Virus record (IMG/VR): IMGVR_UViG_3300038301_000548 | Coordinates: 1 to 64,000 of that record | Strand: one strand, 5' to 3' | From: a virus | Length of the DNA stretch: 64,000 bases | Part shown: piece by piece, positions 30,325-39,460 of the stretch | Layout: each line of letters opens with the position of its first letter | How positions within the stretch are numbered: position 1 is the first letter of the stretch | Translations under genes and position numbers: made by a program | Notes under the pieces: model-generated | Databases searched by the model: none | What the model saw: the letters and a program-made list of their open reading frames with translations, nothing else | Told to the model about the DNA's origin: nothing

Positions 30325-31029
30325 CTAGATAATTTCATCTGCAATTCCCAAGTTAATTGCCTCTTCAGCTGAGATGTAGATATCTCTCTGTGTTTTGAGC
30401 ATTTTCTTGATTTTTGCTTTTGTTAGTTTTGTATAACCAGCTAGAGCTTCAATGTATCTATCTTGAACCCATTTAATCTCTTCCAGTTCATTCTCCATGT
30501 TAAATATCGTGCCACCAGTTCCTGCCATCACACTGTGCAACATGATGCGGCAATTCCGGCCGACGCGGCGTCGACCCGGGGTGCCAGCGGCGAGAATGGG
30601 GACGCCGGCTGACATCACTTTGCCAATCCCGTAGGTCTCTATGTTACATGTTCTCTTCTTGATCATATCCATGACATCCAATATTGAGAACATATCAGAA
30701 GCGCAACCGCCATGGGTCGATACGTACATATTTATTGGCCTTGAGACCGTTAAAATCTCCGAGGCTGGGTCTTCAGGGTCTTTGAGCATCTGGGTGTATG
30801 CTGAGGTTTCCAGATAAAGAAGTGCTGATACGACTTCTGACCCTTTCTGTTCTGTGACATCGCCATATAAATTAATTGTTCTTAATTCCGGCTGCTCATC
30901 AATGGGTGGCTGGATGTTATTAATAATAACAACTTGCTTGTCGTCTGTTGTTTTTATTTCCGGTAATGGTATTGTTCCGGTTTTCTTTTTCTTCTTTTTC
31001 TTCTCGGTCTTTTCTTTCTTGTCAGTCAT
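30325..31029 (-). CDS. ClpP-like serine protease
   Basis: 234 residues. After a Lys-rich N-terminal tail the ClpP fold follows: NLYGDVT, YVSTHGG oxyanion region, KVMSAGVPIL with the catalytic Ser (about 142), IMLHSV with the catalytic His (about 167), and TQRDIYISAEEA with the Asp. In phages such enzymes act as prohead proteases or alter host proteolysis. The gene overlaps its upstream neighbour by four bases. Confidence 0.85.
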   Translation of the reverse strand: MTDKKEKTEKKKKKKKTGTIPLPEIKTTDDKQVVIINNIQPPIDEQPELRTINLYGDVTEQKGSEVVSALLYLETSAYTQMLKDPEDPASEILTVSRPINMYVSTHGGCASDMFSILDVMDMIKKRTCNIETYGIGKVMSAGVPILAAGTPGRRRVGRNCRIMLHSVMAGTGGTIFNMENELEEIKWVQDRYIEALAGYTKLTKAKIKKMLKTQRDIYISAEEAINLGIADEII

Positions 31030-31286
31030 ACTGCCTCTTTTAAAAAAATTATTTGTTGTCTTTTCAAGTCTCTGATCATTTTCATAAAGTCGCTTCGAGT
31101 GGCGAACTTTTTCCTAAGAATTACTATCTCTTCTTCTCTTGACGGGTCAAAACCATTAGCGATGCTTGACCAATTGTGAAACGTATTTAACAGCTCAGAC
31201 TTGTTCTCAGGTCGAAACGAAATCTGAATATTATATTCGTTTTCTTCTATTTTCCAGTAAGTTCCTTCCATTGTAATATTGTTCAT
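31026..31286 (-). CDS. Hypothetical protein
   Basis: 86 residues. Beta start (TYWKIEENEYNIQISFRP) then a helix with a WSSIANG loop and a basic end. First gene after the promoter at 31326-31354. Not recognised. Confidence 0.6.
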   Translation of the reverse strand: MNNITMEGTYWKIEENEYNIQISFRPENKSELLNTFHNWSSIANGFDPSREEEIVILRKKFATRSDFMKMIRDLKRQQIIFLKEAV

Positions 31287-31325
31287 AACAAATACCTCTA
31301 ATCGTGATTAGCATTCGTTATAACT

Positions 31326-31354
31326 ATTATATCAGATCTCTTTTGGAATGTCCA
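31326..31354 (-). promoter_or_regulatory. Sigma-70-type promoter
   Basis: Leftward TGGACA (31349-31354), 17-bp spacer, TATAAT (31326-31331), immediately after the terminator at 31355-31393. Confidence 0.78.
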
Positions 31355-31393
31355 TAAAAAAAACCCCAAAGTTTTTAATGCTTTGGGGTTTTG
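31355..31393 (-). terminator. Intrinsic terminator
   Basis: On the minus strand, stem AAACCCCAAAG/CTTTGGGGTTT (31361-31371 with 31381-31391), nine-base loop, followed by a run of T. It ends the transcript from the acidic scaffold-like gene, and the next promoter starts directly after it. Confidence 0.9.
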
Positions 31394-31423
31394 GAAACCT
31401 AAATGAGTGGTAAAGGTCGCCTC

Positions 31424-31993
31424 TTACTTTCTGCCCATCTTCTCACGTATGATTCGTTGGGTTACTCTCTTGAGGACTTCTTGGACAATCTCCTCTTGCA
31501 TAACAGGTTCTTCCTCTTCCTCTTCTGCGCTCATCATGTCCGCCTCAGGTGCAGGCTCTTCGACAGGCTCTTCGTCCATCTCGGGATCCAAGTCCATCTC
31601 TTCTCCAGCGCCTTCGTCGCCCATTGCATCCCGGAGGCGGTCACCTAAGTCGATGAGAAGCTGTGCTTCCTCTTCAGAGAGGCTGACATCAGATTCCATT
31701 CCTAGTTCTGCGTCCATCTCGGGCTCTGCGTCCATCTCGGGCCCTGGGTCTATCTCAGGATCTTCATCTTCGACCTCACCCATGTCGACGTCCATTTCCA
31801 TTTCTTCTTCGTCTTCTTGTTCAGTGACGACTTCTTCATCAGAAGTAGTTGTCTCCTCAATTTCGTCATCATCTCGTTTTGGGTCCATACCATAGCCCAT
31901 CTCTTGGATGAAGTTATCAGTTAGGGGTTCTACGGCTGCCAGTTTCATGAACCTGCGGACCGTATTTTCGTTAAGTAGCTTCTTATCACTCAT
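31424..31993 (-). CDS. Very acidic scaffold-like protein
   Basis: 189 residues. Short basic N terminus (LNENTVRRFMKLA), a long Glu/Asp/Met-rich low-complexity middle (about 40-165), then a basic helix (VLKRVTQRIIREKMGRK). This layout is seen in phage scaffold or prohead core proteins. It lies near the ClpP-like protease and GroEL, which fits head assembly, but there is no direct proof. Confidence 0.6.
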   Translation of the reverse strand: MSDKKLLNENTVRRFMKLAAVEPLTDNFIQEMGYGMDPKRDDDEIEETTTSDEEVVTEQEDEEEMEMDVDMGEVEDEDPEIDPGPEMDAEPEMDAELGMESDVSLSEEEAQLLIDLGDRLRDAMGDEGAGEEMDLDPEMDEEPVEEPAPEADMMSAEEEEEEPVMQEEIVQEVLKRVTQRIIREKMGRK

Positions 31994-32064
31994 TTAAAAA
32001 ATCTCCTTTTGTATACAAAAATGGTGTAAAATACAATAATAAATAGTGTTAATCAATTATAAAA

Positions 32065-32268
32065 TCATTTTTTTATTCTCTTCGAGAGCTTCTTGAGCGC
32101 CTGCTTTTCTATTTGTGAAACCCTCACCAAAGAGACTCCAATTCTTTTCGAAATTTCATCTAGTGTCATGGCGCCATGTTTTTCAATTGAAACATACATG
32201 CAGTTATCGTCTTCTGGGTAGTCTATCCAGCATCTGCAGTTTTCTTCTGAACAGTTTTCTTTCCTCAT
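32065..32268 (-). CDS. Minimal sigma-70 region 4-like protein
   Basis: 67 residues. The C-terminal helix-turn-helix (TLDEISKRIGVSLVRVSQIE then KQALKKL) is a clear match to sigma region 4.2. The N-terminal part is Cys-rich (CSEENCRCW, DDNC) and may bind metal. No region 2 is present. Candidate transcription regulator that binds -35 DNA or host RNA polymerase. Confidence 0.75.
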   Translation of the reverse strand: MRKENCSEENCRCWIDYPEDDNCMYVSIEKHGAMTLDEISKRIGVSLVRVSQIEKQALKKLSKRIKK

Positions 32269-32582
32269 TCCTGTTCCTCAAAATCTTCTTCGATCAAATC
32301 ATAAATAAAATTTTTCTCTGAATTTGAAAGGCCTAAATCTTTCATTAATCGATCTCCTTTCTCTATCTCTTTTTTTGAATTTTGTCTCTTTTTCTTTCCC
32401 ATAGTACTTTTCTCCAGTTTTATTTTTTCTATTGCTCGCATCATATCTAAGTCATTCTCAACGTATAACTTAACCAGGCCTCGAAAGAAGTTTCCTTGAG
32501 TTAGCCTATCATATCTTAGTCTGACAATCATCCTGGCGTGCTGTGCAGTATCATATTCGAATGCAATCTTCTTTATGGTCAT
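32265..32582 (-). CDS. Hypothetical basic protein
   Basis: 105 residues, helical and Lys-rich (KKKRQNSKKEIEKG) with a C-terminal acidic tail. N-terminal FEYDTAQHARMIVRLRYDRL may be a small dimerising domain. It overlaps both neighbours by four bases. Function unknown. Confidence 0.58.
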   Translation of the reverse strand: MTIKKIAFEYDTAQHARMIVRLRYDRLTQGNFFRGLVKLYVENDLDMMRAIEKIKLEKSTMGKKKRQNSKKEIEKGDRLMKDLGLSNSEKNFIYDLIEEDFEEQE

Positions 32583-33616
32583 CGCGATAATATATGAGTA
32601 TTACTCTCTCGTTGGCCTGCTGGTGTCTGCCGGATGAACTCAGCCCTTGCTTGGATTTCCGGTATACTCCTACAACCAGAATAAGAAAGGCCAGATTTCA
32701 AATTCTGAGAAATTGTGGCTAAAATATTTTTTACGGATCCCTTATATGGAATCGTAGTTGATATGCCCTCTAGTGACCGGGCTTCGCCTCTCCAATCTAG
32801 TTGGGCTTCAACACTTGCCATGCCGCGGTATACTTTATATTTATTACCATCGCCCTTAGATAACACGTTACCAGGAGACTCATCCGTGCCGGCCAGCATA
32901 GAGCCCAGCATCACCAAATCGGCGCCGGCTGCTATAGCTTTAACAACATCTCCAGAGGTTTTGATGCCGCCGTCGGCTATAACGGTCGCGCCGTCGATGT
33001 CACGGCAATCAAGTACTGACTGGAATGTTGGAACTCCATGACCGGTTTGGATCCGGGTCGAGCATATGCTTCCTCCTCCGATGCCGACGCGGACTGCATC
33101 TGCGCCCCAATCTGATAAATCCTTATAGCCTGCCGCGGTGGCGACATTACCTGCAATAATCGTCACTTTGTTATCATATTTATCTCTTATGGTTTTGATG
33201 GCGCGTTCGGTCAGCACGTGGTGACCGTGGGCGACGTCGATGCAAAAGATTCGGGCCCCGGCATCATAAAGGGCTCTTGTTCTGCGCAGAAGGCCTGAGC
33301 CGGCTGGCAATGCAACAGAAATCTTATTAAGATGGGCGCTGTTGACCTCCTCTAGCGAATCTCTTAGGTTTAGAACCATCGATGCCTGTTCCCTTTCGGT
33401 ATTGTATCGATGCAAGATCCCTAGGCCGCCGTATTGCAGCATAGTCATTGACATCAGACTGGCTGTAACAGTATCCATTGGGCTAGATATCACTGGGAAG
33501 CCTAAGTCGACGTCTCCCAGAGACGATTCAAGTGTCACTTCTCTTCTGGTGAGGATTTCACTTGGCCTAGGCACCAATAATACGTCGTCAAAGCTCAGTG
33601 TTTGTTTCAGTTTCAT
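32579..33616 (-). CDS. IMP dehydrogenase/GMP reductase-family enzyme, no CBS domains
   Basis: 345 residues. [10 protein letters not shown] start, [35 protein letters not shown] with the catalytic Cys (about 197), ADGGI and RGMAS follow the family's TIM barrel. The CBS pair of host IMPDH is absent, as in GMP reductase and some minimal IMPDHs. It should act in guanine nucleotide supply. SICSTR followed by THG-like RIQTGHG does not settle the direction. Confidence 0.85.
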   Translation of the reverse strand: MKLKQTLSFDDVLLVPRPSEILTRREVTLESSLGDVDLGFPVISSPMDTVTASLMSMTMLQYGGLGILHRYNTEREQASMVLNLRDSLEEVNSAHLNKISVALPAGSGLLRRTRALYDAGARIFCIDVAHGHHVLTERAIKTIRDKYDNKVTIIAGNVATAAGYKDLSDWGADAVRVGIGGGSICSTRIQTGHGVPTFQSVLDCRDIDGATVIADGGIKTSGDVVKAIAAGADLVMLGSMLAGTDESPGNVLSKGDGNKYKVYRGMASVEAQLDWRGEARSLEGISTTIPYKGSVKNILATISQNLKSGLSYSGCRSIPEIQARAEFIRQTPAGQRESNTHILSR

Positions 33617-33857
33617 CTTCGTCTCCTTGAGTTACTCCACTATCATAACAGTTTGTACAGACTAAGTCAATGTTTTCTGAATTTTTATTAATTCTCCAGT
33701 TGTCAATATTTTGACCTTCTGATGGGGGCTGGCCGCACACCGAGCATTTCACCTGTCGTTTGAAGTTTGCCATGGCCGTTTTGAAATCTTTGGTAAACTT
33801 CTTGCGAGCATCGGCGAGTTGTTTTCTCTTGATCTTTCTTGAAAAGCTGGTCATCAT
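33588..33857 (-). CDS. Zinc-finger protein
   Basis: 89 residues. Basic N-terminal half (RKIKRKQLADARKKF), then CSVC (about 38-41) and CTNC (about 67-70), and an acidic tail. Looks like a small HNH-type or Zn-binding adaptor without the catalytic His-Asn. Function unknown. Confidence 0.62.
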   Translation of the reverse strand: MMTSFSRKIKRKQLADARKKFTKDFKTAMANFKRQVKCSVCGQPPSEGQNIDNWRINKNSENIDLVCTNCYDSGVTQGDEDETETNTEL

Positions 33858-34330
33858 AAATCTCCAGTGGAGCCAAGTGCTCCGCTGCCGCGGGCTGTCG
33901 AAGAGCCATAAACACTATCTTCGTGTATTTCCCACAGGACTGGCTTCTCAATACGGACAAAGACACCTTGTGCTATCTTTTGCCCGGCTGCAATGTGCTG
34001 AACCTCTGTGCCAATATTCTGCAGGTTTACAAAGATCTCTCCGTCATAGCCCTCATCCACCACACAGGCGCCTGTGACAAGTTGCTTTTTGCTGGCTACT
34101 CCCGACTTGTTCATAATCTGTAGCATACAGCCGGGCGGGACCTCCATTTTGATGCCCGTCCCCAAAAGCACACTCTTGTTGGGGTCGACACTAATGGTGG
34201 TGTCTTCTGAGTTTGAACAGAAGAAAAAATCCATGCCTGCGTCGGTGTTATGCGCCCTGTTGGGCAGTTTGGCCTTGGGACTGGTCCTAAAAACCCTGAC
34301 CCTATCTATCTCATCGAATAACATTAACAT
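33854..34330 (-). CDS. dut: dUTP pyrophosphatase (trimeric dUTPase)
   Basis: 158 residues. All five motifs can be seen: DAGMDF, NKSGVA, GACVVDEGYDGE, GQKIAQ and the C-terminal RGSGALGSTG arm. It hydrolyses dUTP to dUMP, limiting uracil in DNA and feeding ThyX. Overlaps the next gene by four bases. Confidence 0.95.
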   Translation of the reverse strand: MLMLFDEIDRVRVFRTSPKAKLPNRAHNTDAGMDFFFCSNSEDTTISVDPNKSVLLGTGIKMEVPPGCMLQIMNKSGVASKKQLVTGACVVDEGYDGEIFVNLQNIGTEVQHIAAGQKIAQGVFVRIEKPVLWEIHEDSVYGSSTARGSGALGSTGDL

Positions 34331-34968
34331 ACTCCTTTTTGTGTTAAATCTCTTTCTTCTATAAGTGTATAAGTAAAACTATTACTCCACTGGTCGGATG
34401 CTTTTTGGCAAGTGTCCATAAACTCATAAAAGTCTTTACTACTCTGAAGAACTTGGCAGCCGGCTGACACCCCTCCAGTATTGACCCTTGCATCCGAACC
34501 CCAATGCTTGTGAATATTGATCCCAAACCAGCCCTCTTCTTCGGGGCTGTGATAGTCGGGCTTAGAGTCTCTGTTGTTGTCTCTCCAGACTCTCACCTTC
34601 CCCCCTCTCTGAACAAGCGCTGTATAGCTTCTCTTGCCTCCATGCGTTCCGATTCGATATGTAGACCGGTACTGGTCGGGAACCAAAATCGCGGTACCCT
34701 TATGGCGGACCTCTTTGATTGGCATGCGCAATATTCTGGTACCAGGCTCAGTAGTGGCCGGATATATATCGCAGACCCACTCGTCCTCCGCTTTATACAG
34801 CAGGTTGATGAAATCATCAAATTTTGACGCGTCACCAGAGTCATTACGAACACCGATAATATTTAAATTATAGTCTCCTTTTTCAAAGAATGCGTGCCCC
34901 TTGTTCTCAAGGGTCTCCTTATAGTGTTTCGCCATCATTTGGGCTGCAAGCCCTGTTAGTCTAGCCAT
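34324..34968 (-). CDS. L,D-transpeptidase-like protein, possible cell-wall enzyme
   Basis: 214 residues. WFGINIHKHWG, then about 13 residues on, VSAGCQVL, matches the H...SxGC catalytic pattern of YkuD-type L,D-transpeptidase folds. No signal peptide is visible. In phages such proteins may modify or cut peptidoglycan. It is the only cell-wall candidate I see in the window. Function inferred. Confidence 0.6.
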   Translation of the reverse strand: MARLTGLAAQMMAKHYKETLENKGHAFFEKGDYNLNIIGVRNDSGDASKFDDFINLLYKAEDEWVCDIYPATTEPGTRILRMPIKEVRHKGTAILVPDQYRSTYRIGTHGGKRSYTALVQRGGKVRVWRDNNRDSKPDYHSPEEEGWFGINIHKHWGSDARVNTGGVSAGCQVLQSSKDFYEFMDTCQKASDQWSNSFTYTLIEERDLTQKGVC

Positions 34969-34978
34969 TGTTATCTCC

Positions 34979-37900
34979 TTAAGCTAATAGTTTAAACATC
35001 TTCCTGACACTGAATGTCGAGAAGCCCCAGTTTGGATCGTAATTTAGTCGAGCCATGTAGGGTCGGTTAATATGGACAATATCGCGATCGGGGTCAACGC
35101 CCCAACATCGGATGGTATTCGTCTCGTTGTTATCATCGATCACCTTTACCACATAGAAATTCTTACCGTTCTTTGACTTCTTGAGCTTGCACTCCCTAGG
35201 AATGAACCAAGTTACACCGAGTTCAGCATCATACTCCGAGATCGGTGGAATGTAAAGTTCGTCTAGCTTACCTCTGACGTGTTCGTTAATCACTGAACTA
35301 ATCGGGAACACACCTGTCAAAGTCACCAAGTGTTCAAGCTTCTCTTCTTCGGTGAAGTCTCCCTCACCTGCATATGTGGTAATATTATCTTCTAGGTTCT
35401 TGAGCTTTCTAGGGCGGTCAACACAGACAGCTGACCAGAAGTGCTTAAGACCAGTAAAACGGTCATCGACCAGATCAGTTAGGGCTTGGGCCCGGCACAG
35501 AGCATCTAGCGCTTTCTTATTCAGCTTGGAATACTTTACCTTATCGTGGAAAAGAAACTCTTCGACTGTATTAAAAGGCCGATGATCAATGATCTGCTGA
35601 ATTGCTACTGCACCTAGACCCTTGATCGAAGTCAGTGGCTGAACAAGAGTCTTGTTGTCCTCGCTGATCTCCCAAACTACACCAGAAGTGTTGACGTTCA
35701 AGGGCTCGACTGCATAACCCATCGACTTAGCAGTGGAGATTGCTCGTTCCTTACGGGTCTCGGGCTCCTTATCCAAGAAAGCTGCGAGCCATTCCGCTGG
35801 ATAGTAGTTGAGTAGCCAAGCACACTGAAAGGACAGGATGCAGTAAGATACCGCGTGAGACTTGTTGAAGCCATATCCTGAAAAGTATTCAAACTTGTTC
35901 CACAGTTCTCGGGCGTCGTGCGAAGCGATGCCCTTCTCCAAGCAACCCTTGTGAAACTTGTCAAAGATCTTATCCTTCTCTGCTGCAGCTGCACCAGTAC
36001 CCTTCTTGGTCAAAAGCTTTCTGAGCTTGTTGCCTTCATCCAGGGATAGATCCTTACCCAGCTTGTGAGCAAGCATAGCGATCTGTTCCTGAAAGATAAG
36101 GAAGCCGTATGTCTCTTCTGTCACTTCGCGAGTAGTCTCATTAAGATACTCTACCTCGTGAGGCGCCTGCTTTGAGCCGATGAACATTTTGTCTACGCCG
36201 GCGCTTAGTGGACCGGGACGATAGATACTTGTAATAGAAGCCAAGTCAGTAATATTATCTGGCTTTGCATTCTTGCAGAATGACTGTGCTCCAGCTTCCG
36301 TGAACTGGAAGATACCAGCCCACTTGCCTGCGTGGAATACATTCTTCCACACTTCTTCGTTCTCTAGATCGATCTTATCTGGGTGTAAGTGCTCGTCATA
36401 GAATGACCTAATTTGGTCAAAGGTTGGGTTCTCGATATTGTGATGTCTCTTTAGAATGCGCTCGACAGCACCTTCGACCATTCGAAGAGAAGCCAGCCCA
36501 AGAATATCGAACTTGATAAAACCCATTGGTTCAAGGTGTCTAACATTTTGCCCTTCACTCCACGGGGTCTGCCTGACCCCTCCACTGTTAATAAGAGGCA
36601 TCCACTCATTAAGTCGCTCACCGACAACAACACCACCTGCGTGGCGACTAGCTGAACGGGTTTGACCATAGAGCTTTTCGACGTGTGTCTTGATATGTGG
36701 ATATTTCTGCAAGAACTTTTGAAGGGTTTCTGAATACATCATCAGTTCTTCAAAGGTTGGTGCATACACGCCGGCTGTAATACCGTGTGCTTTCTTTGCA
36801 AGTGGTGTCGCCTCATACACCATCTTACTGGTCACATTATTTACCTCGGTAAACTCAATGCCGTAAAACTTTGAGATGTCCTTGATCAATGATCGAAGCT
36901 GAAGGGTGTTCCAGTTTGTAATTGGGACAACAGTGTCGTCGCCCCACTCATCAATCAAGAACTCCTTGAGAAGCATCGGGTCAGATACATCGTAATCAAT
37001 ATCAGGATACCCTGTGCCACCCTTGGTCAAGAACCTTTCGAACTGAAGACCATACTTGATTGGGTCGACTTGTGTGATCCCCAGGACATAGGACACCAAA
37101 GAGCCGGCGGCAGAGCCGCGGCCGGGACCGACGAGCTGGCGCTCTACAGCCATATCAGCAATCGCTTTCATAGTCAAGAAGTACTTCGAGAAACCGCGGG
37201 ATTCGATGATCCCTACTTCATACTTAAGTCGATCTGCATATTCGGTATTCTCTGCTAGTCCCAAACTGCGGGCACCTTCAACGCAAAGCGCTGCGAGTGT
37301 CTGTCCAGCGGTGGAACCCTCAGGGACGACAAAGCTCGGAAGCCTAACTTGGTTGTCTGGAAGAAAAGCCTCGATACGCTCGTGGGCGATCTTGTGTGTT
37401 CGAGTGATAGAGTCCATAACAATATCATCATCGTATTCAACATTAGCTGACTTAGAATACTTCTTGTAAGACTCCCACATCTGCTGACCATTCTTTGGAT
37501 ACAGCTCATAGCCTACTTCTTCGACGGAGACTGGCAACTCTTCTGATAGATAGTCCGGTCTTCCTCGGCCGAGCCACCCCAAGCGCTTGTAAAGTTCCCT
37601 GTCCTTCCACACTTCCGGGTTATAGTAATGAGAATCCGCGGTCGAGATCAACTCAATACCAAACTCATAATGCATTTGTATAATGTATTGGTTTAGTTCG
37701 TGTTGTTCTGGGATGTTATTCCACTGCAACTCTCCGTACCACCTGTCTCCGAAGATCTTCTGCATTTTTTGAGTAGTCTCTCTCATTGCATCTAGAACTG
37801 CGTCGGCGCCGTTTTCTCTATTTTCCCAATAACTTCCAGCATAAACACCACCAAGACAAGCTGATGCTGCAATGACACCTTTGTTGTACTTCTTGAGTAG

Positions 37901-38413
37901 TGCGTAGTCTACACGAGGATAGCGGTAGAAGTTATTGCCAGCATAACTAGAAGATATCATCTTGAAGATATTTTGCAACCCTTCTTGGTCTTGTGCCAGG
38001 AGAATCATATGGCGGCGACGGTTTAGAACCGACTTCATCTTCTTCTTTGATGCCTCGTTCTCTACCGTTGTGCCCGAACTGGCTGCCTCATATTCTGATT
38101 TGTTCTTGGCAGAAGCTTTAATGTTTTCATAATCCTTCTTCCAGTTTGCAACGGAAGGGATAAAGTAAGCTTCTACGCCAAAGATAGGCTTAAAGTTCTT
38201 ACCTTCTTTCTGCATCTTTTTGGCGTGCAATACCTGTCCCGCCAGACCATTAGCGTTGCCATGGTCGGTAAGAGCGAGGGCATCCATTCCGTTGTTAAAT
38301 GCAAAATCCATATGTTCTGCCGGATACCCTAATGCATCGAATGGGGATCCTGCCACAGAATGGGCATGCAACCCTACGAAAGGAATATTAGTTTTGTTTT
38401 TTGACGCTTGCAA
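34979..38413 (-). CDS. dnaE: DNA polymerase III alpha subunit-type replicative polymerase
   Basis: 1144 residues. N-terminal PHP domain (LHAHS near 15, TDHGNANG near 48). In the catalytic core PDIDYDVSD carries two of the three catalytic Asp and KFDILGL the third. The fingers with FNKSHAVSY follow, then a helix-hairpin-helix (IKGLGAVAI) and an OB-fold end. Start is TTG at 38413 with GGAG seven bases upstream. No exonuclease domain is seen. A C-family replicase in a phage that also encodes a family A polymerase (52308). Confidence 0.93.
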   Translation of the reverse strand: MQASKNKTNIPFVGLHAHSVAGSPFDALGYPAEHMDFAFNNGMDALALTDHGNANGLAGQVLHAKKMQKEGKNFKPIFGVEAYFIPSVANWKKDYENIKASAKNKSEYEAASSGTTVENEASKKKMKSVLNRRRHMILLAQDQEGLQNIFKMISSSYAGNNFYRYPRVDYALLKKYNKGVIAASACLGGVYAGSYWENRENGADAVLDAMRETTQKMQKIFGDRWYGELQWNNIPEQHELNQYIIQMHYEFGIELISTADSHYYNPEVWKDRELYKRLGWLGRGRPDYLSEELPVSVEEVGYELYPKNGQQMWESYKKYSKSANVEYDDDIVMDSITRTHKIAHERIEAFLPDNQVRLPSFVVPEGSTAGQTLAALCVEGARSLGLAENTEYADRLKYEVGIIESRGFSKYFLTMKAIADMAVERQLVGPGRGSAAGSLVSYVLGITQVDPIKYGLQFERFLTKGGTGYPDIDYDVSDPMLLKEFLIDEWGDDTVVPITNWNTLQLRSLIKDISKFYGIEFTEVNNVTSKMVYEATPLAKKAHGITAGVYAPTFEELMMYSETLQKFLQKYPHIKTHVEKLYGQTRSASRHAGGVVVGERLNEWMPLINSGGVRQTPWSEGQNVRHLEPMGFIKFDILGLASLRMVEGAVERILKRHHNIENPTFDQIRSFYDEHLHPDKIDLENEEVWKNVFHAGKWAGIFQFTEAGAQSFCKNAKPDNITDLASITSIYRPGPLSAGVDKMFIGSKQAPHEVEYLNETTREVTEETYGFLIFQEQIAMLAHKLGKDLSLDEGNKLRKLLTKKGTGAAAAEKDKIFDKFHKGCLEKGIASHDARELWNKFEYFSGYGFNKSHAVSYCILSFQCAWLLNYYPAEWLAAFLDKEPETRKERAISTAKSMGYAVEPLNVNTSGVVWEISEDNKTLVQPLTSIKGLGAVAIQQIIDHRPFNTVEEFLFHDKVKYSKLNKKALDALCRAQALTDLVDDRFTGLKHFWSAVCVDRPRKLKNLEDNITTYAGEGDFTEEEKLEHLVTLTGVFPISSVINEHVRGKLDELYIPPISEYDAELGVTWFIPRECKLKKSKNGKNFYVVKVIDDNNETNTIRCWGVDPDRDIVHINRPYMARLNYDPNWGFSTFSVRKMFKLLA

Positions 38414-38615
38414 TTGTGCACTCCAAGTCAGATTTAATCATTTCAAGATCTTCAATTAGTTTTTCTTTTTCTTCTATATCATACACGATCGAGTCGTATA
38501 GGTCACGGAAAAAGAACTGCTGGTCTATTGTCATTGAGGAAAATGTCAGCGGCAGCGTGGCTGACTCCTTCGTGTGGTAAGCTAAGTTGTCGTATGCTTC
38601 TTCAATATCGATCAT
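38388..38615 (-). CDS. Hypothetical coiled-coil protein
   Basis: 75 residues from ATG at 38615, chosen for the AGGAAGACAG ribosome site and ATGA overlap with the upstream stop. The C-terminal part (EEKEKLIEDLEMIKSDLE) is a coiled coil. Overlaps the polymerase start by 26 bases, suggesting coupled translation with it. Confidence 0.6.
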   Translation of the reverse strand: MIDIEEAYDNLAYHTKESATLPLTFSSMTIDQQFFFRDLYDSIVYDIEEKEKLIEDLEMIKSDLECTIASVKKQN

Positions 38616-39460
38616 CTGTCTTCCTTTCTTATGAAAAATGGTTTTGCCATTGACGGGGGCATCTTTTTCAGCTTTTTGTTTGAAATATAAAATTCTCTTA
38701 GACTTTCCCATGAATCTAAATTATGGTAAAATTCCAATTCGACTTTTTTATCTATATCTATCTTATCATGTTTAAAGATTTTGTCAAGTGAAAAATTCTT
38801 TGCCGACCATCTTTCTTCAAGTGGTAAATTTTTATCTCCGCCTGTGTTGGTTTCGTTGAGTTGACGGCGGAAATGTAACCAACACTCAGGTGTGAAACTA
38901 AAAGGTAGATATAAGCCGTCGCGGACTGTCTTGCCATTGTAGCTGGCATACACTCTCTCTGCGCCTCGGATTGCAGACCGAACTTTCTTTAGCGCCGATG
39001 GGTCATATATGCCGTACGGAAAGGATACATAATAGCTCGTTGGCACTGTCCATTTTGAGATTTTTTTAGAGACTATAAAAGAGGTTAAGGCGCCGTGAAG
39101 AACTGACCACCCCACAGTGTCGACTCTTTTTCTATGCTTTTGTAGAATTGGTGTATAAAATATCGGTATATACTCCTTGCAGGAATCAGGATGCCTTTTG
39201 AAGTCCCAGTTGTCATATATGTTGGGGTTTATAACATAATCCCCTAGCCTCTTCTTTATTAAAGGTGCAGTGTCGTCGTTGCATATGACCCATATAGAAT
39301 CGCAGTTCACCAGTGCGCACTCGTACACAGCTCTTTCGATTGCTAACATATCTTTGGCAAGAGGGTGTAAACAGTCTGGCCAGGGTAGACCCAAGAGATC
39401 TTGCCGACCAGCAATCGGAACGATTCCTGCTAGGTTTCTACCTTTTAGGGCTGTATCCAT
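38612..39460 (-). CDS. Nucleotidyltransferase-like protein (GT-A fold)
   Basis: 282 residues. Opening IVPIAGRQDLLGLPWP, LHPLAK and AIERAVYECA, then SIWVICNDD and PLIKKRLG, resemble sugar-nucleotide pyrophosphorylase/CMP-transferase N domains, with a Gly-rich loop replaced by AGRQD. Substrate unknown. Overlaps both neighbours; lies between the polymerase block and a partner hypothetical gene. Confidence 0.55.
   Translation of the reverse strand: MDTALKGRNLAGIVPIAGRQDLLGLPWPDCLHPLAKDMLAIERAVYECALVNCDSIWVICNDDTAPLIKKRLGDYVINPNIYDNWDFKRHPDSCKEYIPIFYTPILQKHRKRVDTVGWSVLHGALTSFIVSKKISKWTVPTSYYVSFPYGIYDPSALKKVRSAIRGAERVYASYNGKTVRDGLYLPFSFTPECWLHFRRQLNETNTGGDKNLPLEERWSAKNFSLDKIFKHDKIDIDKKVELEFYHNLDSWESLREFYISNKKLKKMPPSMAKPFFIRKEDR

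Noticed and set aside
31407-31895. Long plus-strand ORF rich in Ser and Ile
   Set aside because: It is the complement of the acidic Glu/Asp-rich gene at 31424-31993; its composition mirrors GAA/GAT codons.
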